This document shows positions 54,647 through 64,000 of a stretch of 64,000 nucleotides of DNA, piece by piece. The DNA lies in NCBI GenBank assembly GCA_963556695.1, contig CAUWAG010000012.1, positions 1,240,001-1,304,000 on the forward strand, read 5' to 3'. The translations under genes and the position numbers were made by a program. The notes beneath the pieces are model-generated. The model did not search any database and was not told the DNA's origin. It saw nothing but the letters and a program-made list of their open reading frames with translations. Each line of letters begins with the position of its first letter. The first letter of the stretch is position 1. Origin of the DNA: Anthostomella pinea. Lineage: Eukaryota; Ascomycota; Sordariomycetes; Xylariales; Xylariaceae.

Positions 54647-56333
54647 TGCGGCTCGAGAAAAAAGAAGATACCCCTTTTTACCTCTGCACTCGCCTACGAA
54701 AGCACCCGATCACTGGGCGTTCCTCGGGCTCGTTTCTCTCCTTCTCATGTTCAATGGTTTATGCGGCACGGGAATGGCGTTCAGGAAATGTGTGGGCTTA
54801 TTCTCTGCTGTTTGTCTTGCATATCCGCAGGTTGAAGCCACTAGAAGAGGGTGCACCGCGAGGAAGCCAAAATTTACTGCCATACTCTCCCTTCTTGTCT
54901 CCATATGTGAGCAATGCGTTGACGCTACTGGCGTAATCCGAAGCTGCTCGTCTCTTAACTGCTGACCTGGCCTGGTAGGAAGGACACTGTAGCAACAACT
55001 CCTGGAGCAAGTCTAAGCTGGTGAATCTGGACCTGTGTGGCCTGTTGGTATGGGCATGAGACCAGTCGGATTGCAAGGGGCCGATCACTCAGCCAGACAG
55101 CGAGTTTGGCATATATAGTGAGCACGACGTTACGTTGTTCAACAACAGAGACTTATAACCGACTTAACGAACCCATGAATCGCATGAAGATCTGATGTAC
55201 CTCGATGTCGGCGAGGATCTACACAAGTAATCATCAACTGTGGTTTGGAAACGCCTTGCTTGCTACGTCCAAAGGCGCGAAGTAGCTCGGTAGTAATCTT
55301 CCTCGAGTCGTACCACCGGCGGCATAAATCGACCTTGGGAGGCCTGTAAGGGTGAACATAATCTCAGCACACGTTTAGCTTACTCTCTTGCGAAGACACT
55401 CGACCACCCAGCGCGCTTACCGTTGGCAGGCAGGCTAGACAGCAGTATGCGAGTGGTATATAAGCGGAAACATTCAATTGTCGTAGTAGAGGTGTGTATA
55501 TATGTGTGCTTGCGTGCGTTATATGAGAGTCGCAAGTTATAGGGGCAACCATATTTACCGTGGTCTATCAGCTGCTTGCTTGCCAATATCCGCACGAAGA
55601 CATAGCAAACTGATGAAAACCTCCTTCATGGTCTTGAAAAGCCGACAGCTGAGCTCCGAATGTTTAATATGCGAAAGTATAATGTAAACAATAAATATTA
55701 ACTCATATTCATGATCTGTCCATTCGTCTACTCGCAAGCCAACCACCACAGCCCGTCCGTCCACAGCACACAACGGACCACCCCATTGACCTCATCCAAG
55801 TTCCGCTCTAACGAAGAAGATTCCACCTCTCAGCAGCACCTGTCGTCCAAAGGAAGAAACACAGGTCATTTTCTCTCCCAACACCGCAACACAATGTATA
55901 GTAGAAGGGTAGTGCAGCGCCATGCAGAAAGCAGTAGAAGCAGAATAGGAAATAAAGGTTGCATCGATAAAACCTGTTGCCTTGATGAATGTTTGAACCG
56001 CTGCCCATCCCAGGCATCCAGCAAACCTAGCACCACCAGTGCTTCGAGTTATAGCTGGGCAATCTTCAGGCGAGGAGAGTCAGGAGATGAAGTGAGAAGC
56101 CAGTAAAGAATCGGCCGTCGACGACAATGTTTATGCTTGAAAGCCGGTGCATGAGGTCATCCCAGTGGCCAAGTTTGCGAACCTGCTCGACAGCGTCTGG
56201 AAGGGTATATGGGCGACTGAATCGGAGACGATGCTCATTGGAGCAAATCCTTTTCTATTAAAGGTGTATCGGGGTATAGAGCTCAATCTCACACCGTAGC
56301 TTCGTGTGTCTCGGCATCGAATATACTGTGTTT
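54647..56333. other. Intergenic between GAR1 and SLM1-like gene
   Basis: 3' regions of convergent genes. No conserved coding signal; open frames at 54646-54965 and 55711-56106 are not supported. Alternating 'tgtgtatatatgtgtgcttgcg' lies near 55495. Confidence 0.5.
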
Positions 56334-59210
56334 TCAATACTCGGTCGACCTAGTAAACTCCAGCCCGGGCGTTCGCGGGTACTCGCCGGGAACATGAGGC
56401 GAACTGTTCTGTCGATGGCCTGGAGGCCTCACCTGTTCATTTTGAGATGCGAATGGTACTTCTCCCGTAGCCGCCGTTGGCAGTGGCTTCATAGATCCGT
56501 TTCCAATACTCGCTGACGGCTGCTCTTGCCTGAACGTCACATAGTCTGCCGCAGGGGGCGGGTAGGACTGTTGAGCGCCGGGACCGCTTATACCACCATT
56601 TGTCGCGTCGTAGGCGCTGGGAAGCCCGGAATCTTGACTTAAGCTGGTCATGCTCGTTGCCGCCGTCGTCTGCGCCATGCTTGCTGACGTGGGACCAGCG
56701 ACTACTATTGGGGGGTTAGTGAACCTGCCCGAGTCCTGTCGTTGCGGCTGGATAGGCTCTCCGCTATATGGGTTCACTCCGTCTTCCCTTGCCGACTGGT
56801 CAATTATAGCTGCATGGCTAGGTGCTTGATCCATGCGGATACTAGGAGTATTGCCATAGGAGTGACCAACCGATTGTGATGTTCCATTTCCGGGATAAAG
56901 CTCCCCGGCACCTCTGCCAGGTAGTAGTACACCTGCAGCTGCTATAACACCCGCGTCGGAGTTGGTATTCGATGCAACTCTCATGGGGTACTCGTTCTCG
57001 TGAAACCCAGACCCAGTGCTACTAGGAGAGAGCGGCACCTGTAAGCCCCTCTGTGCGTTGACCTGAAGATCAGACGGGAAACGCCCACCTGGCTCAGGTC
57101 TGTTCTGTATCGAGTCAAGGCGAGATCCCGGACTGGCGACGGCAGAGTTGGCCGAGAATGGCTCCTCATCCTCGTCATCCATCATGCCGTCACTACTGAT
57201 GCTACGCTGGGATGATCGCGAGTAGGTGCGGGCGTGCCCCTTGACGAAGGTACTAAGCTCCTCCGGGGACGTCTCCGTGAGGGCCTTGATGTCCTCATAC
57301 CAAGCCATCATGGTGTCGTGGCTCTCGGCACGGAAGACCCACGTATGACCGCGATGCATAGTCCCGGTCTGTCGCCCCTTTAGTACAAACTTGTTGGAAG
57401 AGCCTCCTTCAGTCGAGTGCGAACCCAGCTTCTGCTCGGGGAGATATAGAGACATGATGGGTGCCTGAGTCTTGTCTGCAGACTTGAACTCATGCAGATG
57501 AGTCGGCGAGAGCACATACCTGCTGCCATATTAGCGGATTGCTGCACTTTATGTGCACGAAGCTCCTTACCATCCTGCTGTATAGCTCTTCAAATACTTG
57601 CTCTTGCGCTCAAGCAGACCAGCCCTGATTTCCTGGCAAGCAAAGTGGTCTCTTCCTGGGTAATGGATGTGATCGGCCGAGCGAACCGGGACCTCTGGGT
57701 CGACAAACTGCGATTCCCTCTGGACGAAATTAGTCCACTCGTGGTCCTTGGGCATGCCGATGGGGCCAACACGAAGTTCGTCAATGGTGTTGTAGGCTGC
57801 GTCAGATTCTCTCTTAAGAATACCAGCGTACGCGTTGTAAGATTTCTGGATCTCGCCAACAACAATAGACTCGAGTTCACGTCCCGAAGTCTCAAGATTC
57901 AGATAGGCCTGTGCATGGAACTGTCAGGCTCGACCTCTCTGATCTTGGGAGTTAATTTCTTACCTGGTGCAAATAGTTTTCCTCGTCAAGCTGGCGCTCG
58001 ACCTGTCGATCGACAGCAAGTCGCAAGAGGTAAGGATCTTGCTTGCCGGTGGTGGAGGAGGAGTCTAACTCGCTCTGGCCCAATACGTCTTGCAGGGCGT
58101 TGACGGCTCTTCTAGTTCCATCCATCTCCTTTTCGACCGAGTTCTTGAAGTCGCCAGACAGGCCCTTGATCTCCTTCATCTTCTGGTTGAGATCGCTTCT
58201 CAGGCCGGTCAGGGCCAGGATGACATCTTCTTCGATCTCTCGAGCCTTGTTCGCCTCGACGATGGCGTTCTTGTGGTAGTCTCTTAGAATTTGCAGGGCA
58301 TCGTCGAGGCCGCCAGAAGCAAGGAAGCCAGGCGGCGTGGAGGTGTTATTGAGGACGTTGGCGAGCTTGAGGAGCGACTTGGAGCGGTGCTCGTAGTGCG
58401 TCTGTATCTCTCTAAAATAGGTGATGAGGTCTTTGAGGATCTTGCGCCAGGCTACACAAGACGCTTAGCATGTCGCTTAAGTAGGACATTAGTATCGGAG
58501 TTCTTACTGTGGAATCGGGAGGCGAGCATCTCGGTCGGGTTCCCGGAAGTGGGCACAGGGCAGTAGAAGGCGCTGTGCATGTCGTCGGCGTCGTGGGCGC
58601 TCTGCAGGGCCAGACTTCTGACGCTGCCGGCCTTGTTGCTCCTACGGCTGCTGCTCCGCTTAAGACTGGCGCCCCTACGCATCGAGTTCTTCTTCTTCAG
58701 GGTGTTGCCCCTCGACAGGGAGATGCCATGGCTGCTCGCGCCGTCGCTGGTGATGACCTCGGACCGACGCGAGGCGACCGAGTTGGAGCGCTGCATGTTG
58801 GCGACTTGTGGTGGCTGTCGCTGGGAAATGGGACCGTCGATGATGCTGCTCCCTCTTACGCTGGCATCCCACTCCTCGGTGAACTTGGGCTGGCGCTGGG
58901 GGAGGTGCAGGGTGTCGTCTGGCTGGTCTGGCTGGTCTGGCTGGTCTGGCTGGGCTGGGCTGAGCGAGTTGGCTAGGGTGTTGGACACGGTCTGGTCCTC
59001 TGTGGGTGCCCTCTGTAATGGTTCCCTCTGTAAGGGTTGGTGGTAGGGGAAATAACTGGCAGAGGTGGGGCGCGAATGGCTATCGTTGGTGATGATGTTG
59101 GTGTTGTTGTTTGTCGCAAAGGCTCCTTGCTCGACTTCGAGGGGGGCCGAAGGGTTCGCATTCATATTGGCCTGGCTGAGGTGGGTGGGGCCTTGGCAAG
59201 ACACTGGCAT
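56334..59210 (-). CDS. SLM1: Slm1/Slm2-like PH-domain protein, 904 aa
   Basis: Exons on the minus strand: 59210-58508, 58451-57964, 57908-57571, 57519-56334; introns 56, 55 and 51 bp; 905 codons including stop. In intron 3 the acceptor CAGCAG was chosen because it yields SYTAGWYVLSPTHLHEFKSA. Residues 1-230 are disordered, with a DQP tandem (QPDQPDQPDQPDD) and a Ser/Arg/Lys-rich patch (RRGASLKRSSSRRSNK). About 235-450 is a helical F-BAR-like domain (HTWRKILKDLITYFREIQ, EANKAREIEEDVILALTGL). About 480-600 is the PH domain ending HTWVFRAESHDTMMAWYEDI. The C-terminus is Ser/Pro/Gln-rich. Yeast Slm1/Slm2 bind PI(4,5)P2 at eisosomes and are TORC2 substrates; the same role at the plasma membrane is inferred. 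Confidence 0.9.
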
Positions 59211-60953
59211 GGATGACGGAATTCAATGTGTTGACGCAAGAAAGAGCGAGAGCCCAAGTCGGGGACTCGGCACTCAGGACTCAGGCTATGTCAGATCTCG
59301 GGGCGGGCTAGGCTGGCCTACTAGAGATCGACGACCTCCCGTTCGTTCACTAACCTTCTAGTGCCCCTCTGCTAGCGGAACATGAAGGGTGATGAGTCAA
59401 CTCAACGGCTGTCGAATCCGGCGGTGCATATGATAATAGGGTAAGGTAGAGTTTGCGATGATTGACAACGGCAGACGCGGGCAGCGGGAGCGTATTTGGT
59501 GGGCTATTACAGGTAGTCGATCAGCACGTGTCACCCGTCAAATTTCAAGTACATACATGTATGGAAGTGGTTGTGCGACTTTCGACTTCAATGCTGACGA
59601 CGACTTGATTCGACTGAGCAAATGAGAGGCCGGAATAGGGGGGTTATCGTGTCACTGCTACCCGTTGGTTGTACCGAGACATACGCATACGTACAATTTT
59701 TTGGCCTAGTAGGCTCTTTGTCCAGGCTGAGTCGGTGAAACCAGTGGATGCGATTCAGTGATAGCAAGCAGCCTCTTTGATCGGTGTTTGGCTTAAATGA
59801 TCTTAGTCTGCGTGAGTCGCGAATATGCTATCACAAGCAAAACAGTAGAAACCAAGAGTCAGTAACAATGCTGTGTGCGGGAGAGGGACGGACCCTGAGC
59901 CTGAGCCTGGGAGGAGGGGATTGGCTTGATTGGTTTTGTTTGGTAGACTGCCAGACTGCCAGCACTATTGATATGTACATGGATGGTATATGTTAGCGTC
60001 CCCATATGCTGGGGGCCTCCTGGGTCCGTACTTTTGCCGCCAGATGTGCGCAGAAATACATGGTGATCGACAATAACGTATCTCACACTGCTGTAGAGCA
60101 GGTTACTTCTCATTATGTCATAGCATACAAAATACCATCACATACGGACCCAGAGCCCCCTAGCATATGGAGACGCTAACATATACCATCCCCGACATCT
60201 GTACGAGAGACAACCCAATAGAGTCAGTATTGACCGAAAATCTTTGTGCTCCCAGGCGGCATCCGCATTCAGTAATCCAAGCCAACAAGGGTTCCCAGCC
60301 ACAACGTGGCGCTAAGCGGGGTTTGGCCTGTCAAGGGTTTGTCTTTGATCAAGGTTGGTTGCTTGGGGAGGAACCATGACGTAGTCTGCATCTTGTTTAT
60401 CTTTCATTGTCATGGACATTGTCATCTCGTCCGTCTTCCATGGTCTCCAATCGAGGAGTGTGGAGTGTTCGTCTTGTTACTAGGCCAAAACTTGGTAACC
60501 TTCTGATCACATACCTATTACTCCCAATAATTTGGATGCCCCTTAAAAGGCACAATAATACTGTTGTTTGTACATGTCTTGCATATGGTGTTGTATGCGG
60601 GCGAACATCTCCCCTCTTGGAGGATCCTATAGTCACCCGCCATCCCCAACTAGAGCGTATATTATGTAGTTGAGGCGGGTACATCGTCTTTGTCATACAT
60701 TTCGTTAAATTAGACAGCTTATAAACGACATCCCCCTGCATTGGTGTTTGATGATGCCGAAGCAGTACGGTCGCCCACTCTGCGTGTCTCGAGACACCCC
60801 AACGCACTGGAACGAGACATGTCTATCATCCGGCCCTGGGGTTGGTCCGTCTCCAAGAGGCTGCCGCAAACCCGGGGTGCTGAAAGCTCTGGCTGGATAG
60901 ATAATCTACGACTGCCATGGTAGTGGATAAGACTCTTAACCTACAGCCTTCAC
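59211..60953. other. Intergenic, SLM1-like promoter side
   Basis: No supported gene apart from the hairpin repeat at 59981-60191. Open frames on both strands at 60167-60923 lack domains. Confidence 0.45.
59981..60191. repeat. MITE-like hairpin element, 211 bp
   Basis: 59981-60030 and 60143-60191 are inverted repeats of about 49 bp, starting GGATGGTATATGTTAGCG and differing at only a few positions ('ccccatatgctggggg' against 'tccatatgctaggggg'). The loop is 112 bp and non-coding. Size and structure are those of a miniature inverted-repeat element; no convincing target duplication is seen. Confidence 0.75.
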
Positions 60954-61424
60954 ATGTCCACCGACCGAAAATTCTTCGACATTCTACGTAAACGACGGCA
61001 GTACTTCTCACGCCAAGACGTAGAGAATCACAGTATTGGACCTGACCAATTACCAAACCTGCTGGGTAGCGAACTCGGCGAAGAATTCGCCGAAACAATC
61101 AGAGCGGCTGTGGCAGACCTCGGCTCATCTCCCGGATTCAAGCTTCGTTTTGTTAGCTACACCAAGGTAGGCAGCAGACAGTTTTTAAGCCTCGGCTGCG
61201 AGGGGGTGCGTCCGGGAGATATGATCTATCAGTTCGACTGTTGCTCTCTTCCGGTGATTCTGCGGGAAACAAAGACGGCCAAGTTTGCGCTTGTAGGCGA
61301 GGCATGCCTAGGCCGAGAAGATGAGGGTGAATGGCTGACGGCCAAGCGCTGCTTCGTAGTCAGATCAGCCATGCATCGACCGCCCCACGAGACTCAATCA
61401 CTGACGATAGATCTCTCCAACTGA
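60954..61424 (+). pseudogene. HET-type protein C-terminal fragment, 156 codons
   Basis: Open from ATG 60954 to TGA 61422. The C-terminal half reads RFVSYTKVGSRQFLSLGCEG, VRPGDMIYQFDCCSLPVILR and TAKFALVGEACLG, matching the C-terminal pattern of HET-domain proteins (GD-x-I segment, L-P-x-ILR, then 'VGEA'). The HET domain (N-terminal in these proteins) is missing within 1.7 kb upstream. HET proteins trigger non-self recognition cell death. It could be expressed as a short protein but is more likely a remnant. Confidence 0.5.
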
Positions 61425-62554
61425 GATCGGGCTGCACGTACTGCGGCAAGCGATCCGCGATGGACGACTTCCAATACCAGATAGTGCGAGCCATAATGTT
61501 GAAGAGGATATTCTCCACGAGTTCGACCCCGTGGTCTCCGGTTGCATGAACGACCCTCGAGCTTGGAAAACGCAGGCAACATCCGATGCTGTGATTCGCT
61601 ATCGGGTGGTAGCTATCGGAGCAGCCCACCACTCTTTGTTGGTATGGGGGAGGTCCGCCGTGTGAGAGACGACCCTAGTGTTGTGTCGTGCGTCTTGTTT
61701 ATGATTGACGACTCTGAATCGGTGCCGTGCCCCATGTCTATGATCAACGGTATATCAAGACCAGCGCAGCACTGCTCCCTAAGTCAACCCCAAGTCCCAA
61801 AGGTCAGCACAAGTGCGAGCATTTCCACCCACAATGACACGGCAAAAGGGGCAGGATCATCACAAAATGGAGGCGATACTCTGTCGAGTGGGAATCCAGC
61901 GAGCCCATAGGTACGGAGCTCTTAGCGTCCACTTTATGCGTGATGTCTAAGGGCAGCCTCCTTTCCAGGCACGGGGCCCCCTTTCCCAGAATCGACGACG
62001 TCGAAGCACGGTCGCCATGCTAGGGTGGAAGAAGGAACTCCCATGGTGGATGAGCGACCTCTCAGCTATTCTATACGGTCTTTGGTGCGCAAGGATCCTT
62101 TTAGGGCGTCAACCCGTGACACACGGTAGCCGGACGAGGTTGCCTTTGCCGCCGGCAGCCTTGACCACCTATCTTAGGTTGTCTGGGCCTCTCGCGGTAG
62201 TCTAGGAGTTGGCGCCGCCGTAGCCTGGAGTATGCCATCATCGTGAGTGAAGCTGTGGAGTTGTGACAGGACCGAAGCCAAGGCTCTTCGGGGACATACC
62301 CTCGAGAAGAAGTCTCTCACCGAAGGAATTGGCAGGATTTTGGCAGGAAAGACACAAGCTAGAGGGTCTTATTTTGGGAGTGCGCCGCGGCGAGTGTCAG
62401 GGTTCCAGCACCCCGGGAAAGGACTTAGGCCCAGACGACTACGCAATGGTAAAGTAACCAAACAGTGAATTTCCTATGCCCGACGTGGTATCCGTTGTAT
62501 GCTAAACATGCACAAACGCCGTAATCCGTGCAACCCAGCCATGTTCCCAGCCCG
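61425..62554. other. Intergenic, no supported gene
   Basis: Contains open frames (61542-61910, 62017-62205, 62247-62468) without recognisable domains. Includes the 3' UTR of atg9. Confidence 0.4.
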
Positions 62555-64000
62555 TCACATAACGCCTCTATGATTCAAGTGAGCCTGCTGAAATTGCTTG
62601 AGCAACGTGACTACGCCTGGTCCGTCATCATTCTCTGTCACAGTACTAGTTTCCCTGCTCACACCATGGCGAGGTGAGCCCTCCCATGTTGACTCCCCAA
62701 GACGGGCTACGCTCTCCTCAACATCGCCGTCATCGGTGTAATTCGTCCCCTGCCGAAGGGCAGCTCTCTTGGCGCCTCCATCTTCCGCCGATTCCTCAAT
62801 GATGTCTCCATCGGCTTGATACGGACCTCGTTGCTGCCGAGCCCGCTGTGGCGTCCGGCCCGCGATCAGAGAGGCTGAAGGCTGATTATGAGGATCGAGT
62901 AACATCGACGCCATTGGTGATGGCGCAACAACTGGTCCGGACCGCGGCGTCCTTCCAGATTGCTGAGGAACCGGTGCTGCTCGAGCCCTTGGTAGTTCGC
63001 TGCGGCCCATGCGTGACGCGCGCATGTCGGCAGCTAACGTTGGGGACGTCAAGCCTGGGAAAGCCGGTGGAGGGTGAAATTGGTGACGCCCAGCTGGTCC
63101 TCCTAATGGGTGTGCACCAGGCAGCCCGCTTCTGGGATTATAGACATAGTTGTCCAGGAATCCATGCATCGAGGCTTGCATCTTGCCGTGTTTCGTGGCA
63201 TAGTAGTCTTCACGGGCATCGACAGTATTGCCCTGTTGAGGTTTACTGGTACGATTGTCCTTCTGGAAATCGAAAACCGCGAAAGAGCACACGTAACCGA
63301 GGCCATCGACATGGATTGTGAACTCCCGGAAGAAATCGATGATCTGATCGCTGCACTTGGGTAGACTGAAGCACAGCACCAAAGGTGTGACCAGAACACT
63401 GAGAATTTCTTCGGCAAAGGTAATCACTCTCGGCTTGTACAGCTCGGCGAACTCTGTCTTGACATCGTAACTGTGGAGGCGACCCTTCCACTGATCTGGC
63501 TGATAATGCGTGTATTCGATGACGTTCTGCATGGCGTACTCGGGGTCGAAGACGTCGTTCTCCTCCGATATCATGCCTCGGGCAACTGCCCATATCGTTG
63601 TCAAAATCGCAACAAAGGCAAATGCGTTCATGCCTGGAAATATCTCAAAGTCCACGAACATCTCTGGGTCTGAGAAACCCACTATGGCAAGGACAGCAAT
63701 GAGCGCGCCGACGAAGAACTGCGCGGTGCGGGCAGCTAACTCGGTCTTCTTCTTAGGAAATTGGTCAATGTAATGCTTTGCAAAGGGGTAGGACATGTTC
63801 AAGCGCTCTTCGAAGAGGTGTGGTAGCTCGTTGAATTCTCGAAATTTCCATCTGGCAAGTGGTGTGTATTGTCTAGCTCCGATAGAGGAGGTGTTTGTTT
63901 TGAATTCCTGCGCACACGGTCAGTCGGAACATGGGCGCCAACCAGATCAAGGAGGCAGCTCACATTGTAGTAGGTGAAAATGAAATCGACCACGAGACCG
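62555..64000 (-). CDS. atg9: Autophagy protein ATG9, C-terminal part (runs off window)
   Basis: Last exon 63907-62555 (451 codons with stop), preceded by an intron 63963-63908 (GTGAGC...CAG) and the end of another exon at 64000-63964 (VVDFIFTYYN). ATG9 is the multispanning lipid scramblase on vesicles that seed the autophagosome. Visible: EFKTNTSSIGARQYTPLARW, FREFNELPHLFEERLNMSYP, membrane segments AQFFVGALIAVLAIVGF and MNAFAFVAILTTIWAVA, the re-entrant region FAEEILSVLVTPLVLCFSLP, FTIHVDGLGYVCSFAVFDFQ, and a long disordered tail with an acidic/Thr-rich end (LKQFQQAHLNHRGVM). The N-terminal half lies beyond the right edge. No lesion is seen. Confidence 0.95.

Overview
The window looks like nuclear DNA of a filamentous ascomycete (Pezizomycotina, possibly a Sordariomycete; the species cannot be fixed from sequence alone). 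The evidence is short GT-AG introns of 51-152 bp with fungal branch sites, single-copy genes for GAR1, cytosolic threonyl-tRNA synthetase, an Slm1-type PH protein and ATG9, fungal-only families (HET, Zn2Cys6, Fot1/pogo transposases, Tad-like LINEs), and nonsense changes of the C-to-T/G-to-A kind expected from repeat-induced point mutation (RIP).

Layout: about 1-29.1 kb is an accessory transposon graveyard. It holds two families of non-LTR retrotransposon (LINE), two Ty3/gypsy pol fragments, a solo LTR with 5-bp target duplication, a near-complete Fot1-like DNA transposon with perfect ends, an older decayed pogo relic, and a family of foldback-like repeats built of 'aggcggtg' subrepeats. Between them lie broken host-type genes: a Zn2Cys6 factor, a chromodomain/zinc-finger protein and a GH47 mannosidase. 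Insertions are nested, and two LINE insertions and three other insertions can be read with their target-site duplications.

From 29.8 to 42.3 kb is a transition zone: a Myb/SANT-domain gene, a long intergenic stretch with simple repeats, an eight-exon arylsulfatase gene, and a convergent NRPS-like adenylating enzyme gene that is split by a second pogo-like transposon (TA duplication) and also lacks its downstream domains. A 30-base poly-G run lies between these two genes. Fragments of HET-type proteins occur at 42 kb and 61 kb.

From 42.7 kb to the right edge is gene-rich core: an acidic 937-residue protein with internal repeats, a type II membrane glycosyltransferase, threonyl-tRNA synthetase and GAR1 diverging from a 486-bp shared promoter region, an Slm1-like eisosome/TORC2 protein, and the C-terminal part of ATG9 running off the right edge. 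No tRNA, rRNA or CRISPR array was found. The most informative signals are the foldback family, the duplicated segment whose two copies carry different insertions (each copy being the other's empty site), the LINE insertions with readable ends, and the transposon-split biosynthetic gene.
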